Origin: Bifidobacterium psychraerophilum
GTDB lineage: Bacteria > Actinomycetota > Actinomycetes > Actinomycetales > Bifidobacteriaceae
Reading direction: 5' to 3'
DNA length: 64,000 bases
NCBI RefSeq assembly: GCF_000741705.1
Contig: NZ_JGZI01000010.1
Span: forward strand, 767,196-831,195
Notes under the pieces: generated by a model
Database searches by the model: none
What the model was told of the DNA's origin: nothing
Seen by the model: only the letters and a program-made list of their open reading frames with translations
Position numbers and translations under genes: made by a program
Shown here: piece by piece, positions 1 to 8,323 of the stretch
How the letters are laid out: the number at the start of each line of letters is the position of its first letter
How positions within the stretch are numbered: position 1 is the first letter of the stretch

Positions 1-2
1 TG

Positions 3-845
3 GATGCCTTCGTGTCCGCAGGCGGCAATCTGATCGACACCGCCGATGTGTATTCGGCTTGGGCACCGGGCAATTCGGGTGGCGAATCCGAAATCGTGCT
101 GGGCCGCTGGCTCACCGCACGCTCAAAGCGCGACGATGTGCTGATCGCCACCAAGGTCAGCCAGCATCCGCAGTATCAGGGTCTTTCAGCAGCGAATATC
201 GAGGCTGCGGCCAATGAGTCCCTGCTGCGACTCGGAACCGACTACATCGATCTGTACTACGCGCATTTCGACGACGAGAAGACCCCTCTTGAGGAAACCG
301 TTGCGGCATTCGACAAACTCGTCAAGTCGGGGAAGGTCCGTGCAATCGGAATCTCCAACTACTCCGCCGATCGTGCGCGTGAATGGTTCAGCATCGCCCG
401 CGAGAACGATCTGACACTTCCCGTGGCACTGGAGCCCCATTACAATCTGGTGACGCGCAAGAACTATGAGGAGAATCTGCTCCCCGTCGCCAAAGAGGAG
501 AATCTGGCGGTATTCCCGTATTTCGCTTTGGCATCGGGCTTCCTCACCGGCAAGTACCGCACGGAGGAAGATCTCAAAGGCAAGCAGCGCTCAGGCATGG
601 TCAAGGACTATTTCACACCCGCCGGCCTGAATGTGGTGGCGGCTCTCGATACGATCGCCAAGGATCGCGGTGTGTCCATCGCCACCGTCGCACTGGCATG
701 GCTGCGTCATCAGCCGCAGATCGCGGCCCCGATCGCATCGGCCCGCATTCCGGAGCAACTGCCCGCACTGCTTGAATCGACCAAGCTCGCTCTCAGCGAT
801 GAGGAGCTTTCGAAGCTCGACGAGGTGTCCTCAACGGTCGCCTGA
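3..845 (+). CDS. aldo/keto reductase (5' end outside window)
   Basis: The frame is open from the left edge, so the gene starts upstream; about 280 C-terminal residues are visible. It is an NAD(P)H-dependent oxidoreductase of the AKR TIM-barrel fold that reduces aldehydes or ketones in the cytoplasm. Visible family signatures are NLIDTADVYS with the catalytic Asp and Tyr, the catalytic Lys in IATKVS, and the His in YYAHFDD. LVKSGKVRAIGISNYSADR and the C-terminal cofactor segment (PIASARIPEQLPALL) match the Tas/YajO-like subgroup. Its substrate cannot be told. It ends tail-to-tail with the SDR gene, about 30 bases away. Confidence 0.93.
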   Translation, partial: DAFVSAGGNLIDTADVYSAWAPGNSGGESEIVLGRWLTARSKRDDVLIATKVSQHPQYQGLSAANIEAAANESLLRLGTDYIDLYYAHFDDEKTPLEETVAAFDKLVKSGKVRAIGISNYSADRAREWFSIARENDLTLPVALEPHYNLVTRKNYEENLLPVAKEENLAVFPYFALASGFLTGKYRTEEDLKGKQRSGMVKDYFTPAGLNVVAALDTIAKDRGVSIATVALAWLRHQPQIAAPIASARIPEQLPALLESTKLALSDEELSKLDEVSSTVA

Positions 846-877
846 GGCATTCGCCTAGCGGTACCCGGCTAGAAGTC

Positions 878-1606
878 TCAGACGTTGAATTTCGCTGAGA
901 CCTCTTCCCGTGGGCGCAGATCCACATTGGTGATATGCACATCGGGTGAGGCCTCGGCGATCCAGAGCACGGCGTTGGCGACCGTTCCCGGATCGATATA
1001 GGCTTCAGGAGTGAATTCAACACCAAGATGCGTGTCGATCGACCGCAGCATCTTCGTATTGATCTGACCCGGGTAGATGGTGCTCACCCGGACCCCATTG
1101 CCGGCCTCTTCGAGTCTGAGGGTGTCCGCGTAACCACGCAGCGCATGCTTGGAGGCCGCATACACACTATGGTTGGCCACGGCCCTCTCCCCTGCACCGG
1201 AGTTGATGAATACGACCGTTCCCCGTACCGATCGAATGACCGGCAGCAGGCCTGCGGTCAGCAAGGCCGGAGCGATGACATTGGTGCGCAACAGGCTCTC
1301 CCAGTCTTCGACTGTCGCCTGCTCGGCCCTGCCCACTGACGCGGCTGCCGCGGCGTGCACCAGCAGATCGATGCCTTCCGACTCCCTGAGCGCCAGTTCA
1401 CCGGCCCAGGGCAGAATCTCATTGCTGTGCAGCAGATCAAGCTTGAATGCCTCCACGCCCTCAAGGGCGTTCAGCTGCGCCGCATCCTCATAGGACCGCA
1501 CCACCGCAAGAACCTTCCAGCCCTGTTGCAGCAGGCTTCGTACGACATTGCCTCCCACTCCGCCGCCTGCACCGGTGACCACCGCGGTCTTCTGTCGCTT
1601 CGTCAT
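878..1606 (-). CDS. SDR family oxidoreductase
   Basis: A classical short-chain dehydrogenase of about 242 residues. VVTGAGGGVGGNVV is the dinucleotide-binding glycine motif, FINSGAG carries the catalytic Ser region, YAASKHAL the catalytic Tyr and Lys, and the following IYPGQINT is typical. I chose the ATG at 1606 because AGAAGGA lies a few bases upstream; a longer frame would run into the transporter ATPase gene. The start lies one base after the stop of that gene, so it is probably the last gene of the transporter operon. The substrate is unknown. Operon membership suggests a role in metabolism of the imported compound (inference). Confidence 0.9.
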   Translation of the reverse strand: MTKRQKTAVVTGAGGGVGGNVVRSLLQQGWKVLAVVRSYEDAAQLNALEGVEAFKLDLLHSNEILPWAGELALRESEGIDLLVHAAAAASVGRAEQATVEDWESLLRTNVIAPALLTAGLLPVIRSVRGTVVFINSGAGERAVANHSVYAASKHALRGYADTLRLEEAGNGVRVSTIYPGQINTKMLRSIDTHLGVEFTPEAYIDPGTVANAVLWIAEASPDVHITNVDLRPREEVSAKFNV

Positions 1607-1607
1607 A

Positions 1608-3464
1608 TCATCCTTCTTCCCGGGCCCCGCCAAGGTACGCTTCCTGCACCTGCGGATTGTCAAGCAGCGAGGACGCCTCTCCCTGCAATCTGATGCTGCC
1701 GTTCTGCAGCACGTAACCGTAGTCCGCGATGGACAGGGCGAGCTCCGCCTGCTGCTCCACCATCAGCACGGAGACACCCAGCTCGTCACGCAGTTTGGCT
1801 ATCTGTTCAAGCACATCCTCCACCAGGCGCGGTGACAGTCCCATTGTGGGTTCATCCATGCAGATCAGACGCGGATGGCTCATCAATGCCCTGGCGAATG
1901 CCAGCATCTGCTGCTCACCGCCGGACATCGTGCCCGCCTGCTGGTTGCGGCGCTCCTTGAGACGCGGGAAACGCGCGAACATGTCTTCCACATCGGCATC
2001 CGTCTCCGCCGATTTCTTCCGCGTGTACGCACCGGCAAGCAGATTCTCCTGAACCGTCATCTGCGGGAAGACACGTCTGGCTTCGGGCACCGCGGCGATA
2101 CCGGCAATGACCCGATGACGCGTGCTGGCTGTGGTGATGTCGGCACCGTCGTAGTGGATGCTGCCCTGTTTCGGATGTTTGAGACCGAGAATGGTCTTCA
2201 TCGTGGTCGACTTCCCCGAGGCATTGCCACCGAGCAGGGAGACGATCGCACCTTGCGGAACATCGATGGAGATCTGCTGCAAGGCATGCACCTGTCCGTA
2301 GAACACATCGACATCCTTCAAGGACAACAGGGGCGCATCCTGAGGCGCTGATTTATCGGCCAGCGATCCCGTCTGCCCCCGCGGGGGCTCGGGCTCACGA
2401 ACAAGGGCCGCCTGCCGTGCATCTGTAGCCGCATGCCCTACTTCCGTGGCGGTGGGCGAGGTGACCGGCAGGGAATTCTGCATGCTCAGCACACCGCCCT
2501 CGGCGTCGAGTTTCCTGAGTTGCTTCTTCGCAGGGGTCCGCCGCTTGCCCAGATAGGCCTCGACGACCTGGGGATCGTTCCTGACCTCGTCCGGATCCCC
2601 CTGGGCGATGATCCGACCGCCATCCATGGCCAGAACCCGATCCGACAGGGCGATGACCAGATCGATCTTGTGTTCGACCAACAGAATCGTATGTCCCTGT
2701 GATTTCAGGTATTGCAACTGTTGGAGCACCTCTGCGGTCTCCGATTGGTTCATGCCCGCCGTGGGTTCGTCAAGCAGCAATAATTTGGGTTCGCTGATAT
2801 GCGCACGGGCTATTTCGGTTCGGCGACGGTTCGCATAGGACAAGGTGTATGCCAGATCATTGCGACGCGATTCGAGTCGTTCACGGAAACGGTCGATCTC
2901 ACGGCCAACCCGCTCATCCACCTCTCGACGTTCCCTGCGCGCGGCGGGCCCGGGCACCAAAGCGACACCCGTCTCGGACAGCAAGGGCAGCCATCGGAGC
3001 AGGGGAAAACGCTGCAGGGAGCTGAAGGGCCGTTGGGCGCGAAGCTTCTTGTGGTATCCAAGACCGATGTTCTCGTCAACGCTCAGGCCCGCGAATACCC
3101 TGCCGTTCTGGAATGTCCGAGCCAGACCACGATCGGAGACCTCCGCCGCGCTCAGCCCGGCGACCGGATTGCCGTCGATGTCGATGATCCCGGAATCAGG
3201 TGCGATGAAACCCGAAATGAGATTGATCGTGGTGGATTTCCCTGACCCATTCGGCCCGATGATCGAGATGATCTCACCCTCATGCAGGTCGAAGGAGACC
3301 TTATCGACCGCGTGCAGCCCCTGGAAGGACTTCTCCAGATCCCGTACACGCAGCACCACGGGTGCCTCGAGAACCGCTTTACGGTGCTCGGCATTGCTTA
3401 ATTCCGGATGCTGTGGGATGTACTCCGGATGATTCGCTTCGGATTCGGCGATATTGCTGGTCAT
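1608..3464 (-). CDS. fused LivG-LivF-type ABC transporter ATP-binding protein
   Basis: One 618-residue chain carries two complete ABC ATPase domains that are normally separate proteins (LivG and LivF) in branched-chain amino acid/amide importers. Domain 1 (about residues 37-290) has Walker A GPNGSGKST, the LivG-like signature LSYANRRRTEIARA and Walker B LLLLDEPTAGM. A low-complexity linker follows (about 290-375). Domain 2 has Walker A GGNASGKST, signature MSGGEQQMLAFARAL and Walker B ICMDEPTMGLSP, as in LivF. It would sit on the cytoplasmic face and power the fused permease just upstream. It starts five bases after the permease stop with AAGGAAAGG as ribosome site. Confidence 0.93.
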   Translation of the reverse strand: MTSNIAESEANHPEYIPQHPELSNAEHRKAVLEAPVVLRVRDLEKSFQGLHAVDKVSFDLHEGEIISIIGPNGSGKSTTINLISGFIAPDSGIIDIDGNPVAGLSAAEVSDRGLARTFQNGRVFAGLSVDENIGLGYHKKLRAQRPFSSLQRFPLLRWLPLLSETGVALVPGPAARRERREVDERVGREIDRFRERLESRRNDLAYTLSYANRRRTEIARAHISEPKLLLLDEPTAGMNQSETAEVLQQLQYLKSQGHTILLVEHKIDLVIALSDRVLAMDGGRIIAQGDPDEVRNDPQVVEAYLGKRRTPAKKQLRKLDAEGGVLSMQNSLPVTSPTATEVGHAATDARQAALVREPEPPRGQTGSLADKSAPQDAPLLSLKDVDVFYGQVHALQQISIDVPQGAIVSLLGGNASGKSTTMKTILGLKHPKQGSIHYDGADITTASTRHRVIAGIAAVPEARRVFPQMTVQENLLAGAYTRKKSAETDADVEDMFARFPRLKERRNQQAGTMSGGEQQMLAFARALMSHPRLICMDEPTMGLSPRLVEDVLEQIAKLRDELGVSVLMVEQQAELALSIADYGYVLQNGSIRLQGEASSLLDNPQVQEAYLGGAREEG

Positions 3465-3469
3465 GGGTA

Positions 3470-5284
3470 TCAGCCTTTCCTTGCAAAGAGACCCTGCGGC
3501 CTGAAAAGAATAATGAGCACCAGAAGCAAGCCATACACGATGATTCGTGCGTCGGGAACGATGCGGAGCAGCTCAGGGCCGCCGATGAGGATAATGGAAC
3601 CGAGTACCGCACCGAGCGGCGAATTCATGCCACCCAGAACGATGATGGTGAGGATCAGCACGGAAGCGCTCGAGGTGAAGATCGTGGGGTCAATATACGT
3701 GTATTGATGGGCCAGCAAAGCGCCGGCGAGACCGGTGAAGAAAGCCGCCAAAGCATAGGCCAAGGATTTATACGCACTGCTCCGCACACTCAGGGCCTGC
3801 GCCGCTTCCTGGTCGGAACCCACCGCCTCGAAGACCCGTCCGAGATGGGACGATCGGATACGCATCACCACAAGCAGCGCGAGCAGCAGCACCACGATGT
3901 CCAGAAGATATTGCATCTGCTGGGTATAGAGCACCTGCCCGAAGATCGTGGGGAACGGTATGCCCTGAATGCCCAGAGACCCTTTGGTCAAAGGCTCCCA
4001 GAGTCTGATGATCGCCACCATCACGGCGCCGACACCTATGGTCGCGATCGCGACATAATGACCCGAGAGCTTCCACACCGGGAAGGTGAGGATACTTGCC
4101 GCAATCGCCGCAACAATACCCGCCGCGGGAAGGGCCGCCAAAAACGGCCAGTGCAACTGCGTCGTCAGGATTGCCGAGGCGTAGGCCCCGGCGGCAAGAG
4201 GACCTGCCATGCCCAGAATCGTCTGTCCTGCCGAGCCGGATATCAACGTCAGACCGACGGCAGCGATGGCGTAGATCGCCACCTGCGTGCCGACACCCGC
4301 AAGATAGTCGGAGAAGAAGAATGGTGTCGCCAGCAGCAAGGCCGCCAGTGCCGCATTGCCCCACCACGGAAGGGTAATGGGCCTTCCGCCGCCCAGGAAG
4401 GTCCCGGTCAGAGGCTCCGACTTGACGTCGGTTTTCGGCCCGAGCAATCCCTGTGGCTTGATGATCAGGATGATCAGCAAGGCGCCGAAGGTGATCAGAT
4501 CATGGGCGCCGTCACCGAGCCAGGAAATGCCAAGGGACTCGACCACACCAAGAACCAGTCCGCCGACGACGGCACCGGGAATGGATCCCAGACCGCCGAT
4601 CGTCGCCGCGACGAAGGCGGTCATGCCGATCGAACCACCATTCATCGGATTGATATTCGCGTTGAACAGACCGACGAATATACCGGAGATGCCCGCAAGC
4701 ACCGAGCCGATCACAAAGGAGATGTTGCGAATCGACTTCACGGGGATTCCCATCTGCCGCGCGGCTTCAGGATCCTGTGATGTGGCGCGAATCGCCTGAC
4801 CGGTTTTGCCGTACTTCAAAAAAGCCCATAACGCGAGCATCAGCAGGGCCGTGAGCAGCACCATCACCACATCCGAGGTACCGAAACGCACATCGAAAAG
4901 CTGCAGGTTGTATGTCGGCAGCAGTTTGGGGAATGGTCTGGTCTGCGGTCCGAAGATGAGCTGCAGCCCATTATCGAGAATCTGACCGATACCGATGGTC
5001 GCCAGCAATGCCGCAATCGGTTTCCGACCCTCCAACGGTGCGATCACCGCGGTGTTCATCAACAGGCCGAGCAGCCCGGTGACCACGATCACCACCAGAA
5101 CCGTGGGCAGTATGCCCCAACCCAGCGATGACCCGAGCCACCATGCCACCATGATGCCTACCGCGACAATGGAACCCTGGGCGAAATTGGCCACATTCGT
5201 CACGCCGAAGATCAACGACATGCCCACTGCCACCAAGGCATAAGCGCTGCCGTGAATCAGGCCTGAAAATAATGTATCGATCAT
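3470..5284 (-). CDS. fused LivH-LivM-type ABC transporter permease
   Basis: A 604-residue polytopic membrane protein joining two permease subunits of the HAAT/branched-chain amino acid family. The first half (about 1-290; IDTLFSGLIHGSAYALVAVGMSLIFGV, ATIGIGQIL, AATIGGLGSIPGAVVGG) is LivH-like. The second half (about 315-604; AIAAVGLTLISGSAGQTILG, GLAGALLAHQYTYI, VLGGMNSPLGAVLGSIILI) is LivM-like. The ATG at 5284 fits the LivH start and has AAGGGAAG upstream; a 21-residue N-terminal extension is possible but looks untranslated. Together with the fused ATPase, the whole translocator needs just two polypeptides. The substrate could be an amino acid, amide or small peptide-like compound. Confidence 0.93.
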   Translation of the reverse strand: MIDTLFSGLIHGSAYALVAVGMSLIFGVTNVANFAQGSIVAVGIMVAWWLGSSLGWGILPTVLVVIVVTGLLGLLMNTAVIAPLEGRKPIAALLATIGIGQILDNGLQLIFGPQTRPFPKLLPTYNLQLFDVRFGTSDVVMVLLTALLMLALWAFLKYGKTGQAIRATSQDPEAARQMGIPVKSIRNISFVIGSVLAGISGIFVGLFNANINPMNGGSIGMTAFVAATIGGLGSIPGAVVGGLVLGVVESLGISWLGDGAHDLITFGALLIILIIKPQGLLGPKTDVKSEPLTGTFLGGGRPITLPWWGNAALAALLLATPFFFSDYLAGVGTQVAIYAIAAVGLTLISGSAGQTILGMAGPLAAGAYASAILTTQLHWPFLAALPAAGIVAAIAASILTFPVWKLSGHYVAIATIGVGAVMVAIIRLWEPLTKGSLGIQGIPFPTIFGQVLYTQQMQYLLDIVVLLLALLVVMRIRSSHLGRVFEAVGSDQEAAQALSVRSSAYKSLAYALAAFFTGLAGALLAHQYTYIDPTIFTSSASVLILTIIVLGGMNSPLGAVLGSIILIGGPELLRIVPDARIIVYGLLLVLIILFRPQGLFARKG

Positions 5285-5549
5285 ATGATGTGCTTCCCTT
5301 GATTTCCCCACTGTGCAATACGGACAACGCTCCACCCTCGCCATCATCCCGAGGTGTCCAATGGCCCCGCCGCCATCCCGGATGACGTATCAGGAGAAGC
5401 GTCGAGCACCTTGCGTCACGATGATACGGGAGCGAATCGGCGTCCATTCGACTCGGAGCGTTGCTACGCAAACATGGCGATCAAGAAGGATCGGGTCAGG
5501 ATCTCGGGTGGATGGGGCCGGAAGCCCTTAGGGCTTCCGGCTTGACGGC
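5285..5549 (-). other. intergenic leader between binding protein and permease
   Basis: A 265-base gap inside an otherwise tight transporter operon. It contains no convincing gene. Its notable content is the hairpin at 5518-5540 right after the binding-protein gene; the rest shows no recognised motif. Confidence 0.5.
5518..5540 (-). terminator. intra-operon hairpin after the binding-protein gene
   Basis: A perfect 10-base-pair stem (CCGGAAGCCC pairing with GGGCTTCCGG) with a three-base loop lies ten bases after the binding-protein stop. There is no T-run on the minus strand, so it is not a classical strong terminator. It could attenuate transcription or protect the upstream mRNA so that binding protein exceeds permease. 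Confidence 0.55.
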
Positions 5550-6725
5550 TCAGCCTTCGTATTGTTCGAATTTTCCGTCTTTTACGATCAGCAGGATCGG
5601 ATCGATATTATCCGCCCTGCGTGTGCTTTGGTTGAACTTGAAGGTCCCTCCGTTACCTTGGTACAGCGGGAAATCGGTGACCGTCTTCAGGGCCTTCTGG
5701 ATGCCTTTGCGCGTTGCATCGGTGCTGTTGGCGGCATGGGCCAGATCGATGATCGCCTGATAGGCGGTCACTTCGAAATTGCCGGGGTTGTTGCCGTATT
5801 TCGCCTTGAAGTCCTTGACGAACTCCTTGGCCTTGGCATCCTTGGTCCCTGTTGCGGAGAAGCTTCCGGTGATGATGGTCCCATTCGCGTTATCACCTGC
5901 GAGATCAAGGAATTCCTTGGTCTCCTGGCCTCCGAAGTACTGTCCTGTGTAGCCGAGCTTGTCACGCAAGGTGTTGAGCACCAGAGCACCGTCCGGGCCG
6001 TAGCCGATGTCGACCACCGCGTCGGGCTTGGCATCACGCGCGGGAATCAGAATCGGTGACAGATCCGTGGAATCGGCGAGGTATGAGGATTGATAGACGA
6101 TCTCGGTACCGTTTTTGGCCGCGGCCTCCTTGAAATACTCGTACGCCTGCTTGCCCCAGTCGTTCTCTATGTAGACCACCGAGATCTTCTTGGCCTTCTT
6201 CGCCACGATATCGGCATTGGCTTGCTGATACTTGTCCTGTCCGATTTGCGGTGTCCAGACATGATCACCGGTATCGGTGAATGTGGGTGCCGAATTGTTG
6301 AAACCGTAGTGGACCAGACCGGCCTGCTGGAAGATCGGCGAAGCGGCCGAGGATGCCGGGGATGCGTAGTCACCGACAACCGCGATTATCGACTTGTCGG
6401 CGACGAGCTTGGGCGCCACGGCGGCGTCCTGCTTGGCATCGGACTGTGTATCGAAGTATTTCAGCCCGAGTTTCTTGCCCTGCACGCCACCGTCTGCATT
6501 GACCTTCTCGATGGCCAGGTTGAAGCCTTCCTCGAAGAGCTTGCCGTATTCGGCATATTGCCCGGTCTTCGGGTAGATGACACCGATATTCACCGTGTCC
6601 GAACCGCTAGCGGATGAGGATGCCGAGGAATCTCCCCCAAGGCCGCAGGCCGAGGCGCCGAATACGGTGCCGGCCGCGACGATAAGCGCCGCACCGCTTC
6701 TGAGATGTCGTTTCAAGTTTGTCAT
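5550..6725 (-). CDS. ABC transporter substrate-binding lipoprotein (LivJ/K-like)
   Basis: A 391-residue extracytoplasmic solute-binding protein of the Leu/Ile/Val-binding (peripla_BP_6) family. Residues 1-27 form a lipoprotein signal peptide with a basic start, a hydrophobic core and lipobox GASAC, followed by a Ser-rich linker. The mature part begins VNIGVIYPKTGQYAEYGKLFEEG, typical of the family, and contains VVGDYASPASSAASPIFQQAGL and WGKQAYEYFKEAA. It would be lipid-anchored outside the membrane and deliver substrate to the fused permease. Its ligand cannot be assigned from sequence; neighbouring amino-acid enzymes suggest an amino acid derivative. Confidence 0.93.
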   Translation of the reverse strand: MTNLKRHLRSGAALIVAAGTVFGASACGLGGDSSASSSASGSDTVNIGVIYPKTGQYAEYGKLFEEGFNLAIEKVNADGGVQGKKLGLKYFDTQSDAKQDAAVAPKLVADKSIIAVVGDYASPASSAASPIFQQAGLVHYGFNNSAPTFTDTGDHVWTPQIGQDKYQQANADIVAKKAKKISVVYIENDWGKQAYEYFKEAAAKNGTEIVYQSSYLADSTDLSPILIPARDAKPDAVVDIGYGPDGALVLNTLRDKLGYTGQYFGGQETKEFLDLAGDNANGTIITGSFSATGTKDAKAKEFVKDFKAKYGNNPGNFEVTAYQAIIDLAHAANSTDATRKGIQKALKTVTDFPLYQGNGGTFKFNQSTRRADNIDPILLIVKDGKFEQYEG

Positions 6726-6908
6726 GTCCGTTCTCTCTCTTGTTGCTTACTGTTCCTCCCACCGCAAACGTTCCTGCCGGATCGCCAGGGGCGATGGGTC
6801 AGGATATGGCTCACCGTGTCTTCCACCGAAGGAGGCTTTCCTTGATGGATTCCGCGGTGAAGATCACACGTTGTGGAGCGCGATGGAAATGTCTGTTGGT
6901 GATGGGTC

Positions 6909-7979
6909 TCAGGCGGCCGAGGTGGATTCCAGGACACGGGCCCTGCTCAGCACCTGCAGTGCCTCATCGCTTGCCGGCGTAGGCACCGTACAGCTGGGAG
7001 CCAGCAGGAAAGGCGTGCCCTTCAACGCCGTGATGCTCTCATTGATGTTGTCGGCTATGCCGTCCACGCGCGCATCCTCGGCGAAATCCTGGGCGCTTGC
7101 CCCGACCACCGGAACCGCGTCGATGTGATCCTCCACCTGCGGGTTGTCCGCAAGGAAGGGATCCCACTGCAACAACTCATAACGCCCGTCATCGAACCAT
7201 CGGACGTGGGAATGAGCCTGACAGGTGTGGAACAGCACAACGGCATCGGAGGATGCCTTGCGGAGCGCGTCAACCACAATCCGGTCGTAAGGCTCCGAGA
7301 ATTCGCGGTACTCCTGCTGATCGAAGTAGTCCTCACTCACCGTTCCGGTTATGGCATAGAAGATGCCGTCGAGACCGGCCCCACCCTCGGATTCGGGTTT
7401 CACCAGAAGCTCCACATAGCGGGCAAGCGTGTTGGCGATATGCTCAAGCGCACGTTTGGCGGCTTCGGGCTGGTCGAGTATCAGTGCCTGCACGGTGGTG
7501 TCCGAGTGGGCGTAAGCGTCGCCGGGATACAAGGGCAGGTCGGCGATCTGAAGGAGCACCGAAAGCGGTGAGAACACCGTCTGCAGCACCGCGCGGTCCT
7601 CAAGGCCTCGTCGTATCAGCGTCGCAGCCTCAAGTGCCTCTGCGAAGGCGGGGCTGCTGAGCGGATCAAGCTCATTGATCTTCTCGATATCCGATGGGAC
7701 CGCAATCGGTGAGCTGACCTTCCTGGGCAGGACGAAGCCCTGATAATCACCGGGGTCGAATACCGCGCCCCACGCCTCGGCGTAATACACGGCACGAGGA
7801 TTGATCTTGACCCATTCCCAATCCCAATGCTTGACGAAGTCAACATAGGCATCGGCAAAAGTCTGTGCACCATACTCATATCCGACCAGATGCTGCCATC
7901 CGCCGACGAGATAGGGTGTCTCCACGCTGCTGTCATGGCGAGCTATGTCATGGAATATCTGACGACGATCGGATGTCAT
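6909..7979 (-). CDS. UroD-fold methyltransferase-like protein (uroporphyrinogen decarboxylase family), copy 1
   Basis: A 356-residue protein of the UroD/MtaA-MtbA/methionine-synthase superfamily. The ATG at 7979 has AGAAGGAG just upstream. Heme-pathway UroD motifs are not visible. Instead it keeps an HTC motif (His251, Cys253) and a late Cys330 in APSCTVPT, matching the His-X-Cys-Xn-Cys zinc site of thiol methyltransferases such as MtbA. It is therefore more likely a zinc-dependent methyl transfer enzyme than a heme enzyme (inference). A paralogue with the same motifs, such as WVKxNPR and YAEAWG, lies at 57173-58216. It precedes the transporter lipoprotein gene on the same strand and diverges from a MetY-type gene. 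Confidence 0.85.
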   Translation of the reverse strand: MTSDRRQIFHDIARHDSSVETPYLVGGWQHLVGYEYGAQTFADAYVDFVKHWDWEWVKINPRAVYYAEAWGAVFDPGDYQGFVLPRKVSSPIAVPSDIEKINELDPLSSPAFAEALEAATLIRRGLEDRAVLQTVFSPLSVLLQIADLPLYPGDAYAHSDTTVQALILDQPEAAKRALEHIANTLARYVELLVKPESEGGAGLDGIFYAITGTVSEDYFDQQEYREFSEPYDRIVVDALRKASSDAVVLFHTCQAHSHVRWFDDGRYELLQWDPFLADNPQVEDHIDAVPVVGASAQDFAEDARVDGIADNINESITALKGTPFLLAPSCTVPTPASDEALQVLSRARVLESTSAA

Positions 7980-8171
7980 GATGCTCCTTCTGTTCTGGAC
8001 GTCTGAGGCGTCGGGCGATTGCTGAGATGTGGACCGGTGTAGACATGCGCTCGATTCGTCACATCCTGATTGATTTCCTACGGGTACTGCCGCCTGCAAC
8101 CGGTAAGAAAAGATAAGCGCATGCCTGCCCCCCGCGTCAACCTCGAAACGCTTCCACGGCTAGAGACGTTT

Positions 8172-8238
8172 GTTATAGCCTTTCATCATTCCTTGCAATA
8201 CAAGCAATCTTGCACCTTCTATCAGTAACGCCTATAAC
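8172..8238. promoter_or_regulatory. divergent promoter region (uroD-like / metY-like)
   Basis: The 344-base gap between the divergent starts at 7979 and 8324 holds two copies of CTATAAC in opposite orientation, at 8172-8178 (minus) and 8232-8238 (plus). On the plus strand TTGCAC at 8210-8215 is 17 bases before TATAAC, a plausible -35/-10 pair for the MetY-type gene. The minus copy could serve the methyltransferase gene. No riboswitch was recognised here. Confidence 0.45.
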
Positions 8239-8323
8239 CTCCCGCCTGTGCCGTACCCGGGCATTGCCGGATAATGGGATATCAGACAACGAGCGATCAG
8301 ATAATGAAGGAGCCGCAAGCACG

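Noticed and set aside
3362..4780. A 470-codon plus-strand frame opposite the fused permease
   Set aside because: Composition rich in Arg, Gly, His and Gln with no motif, typical of an antisense shadow of a membrane protein gene.
6909..7979. Naming the UroD-fold genes as heme-pathway uroporphyrinogen decarboxylase (hemE)
   Set aside because: Canonical HemE motifs are missing, zinc-type HTC...C motifs are present, and no heme genes lie nearby.
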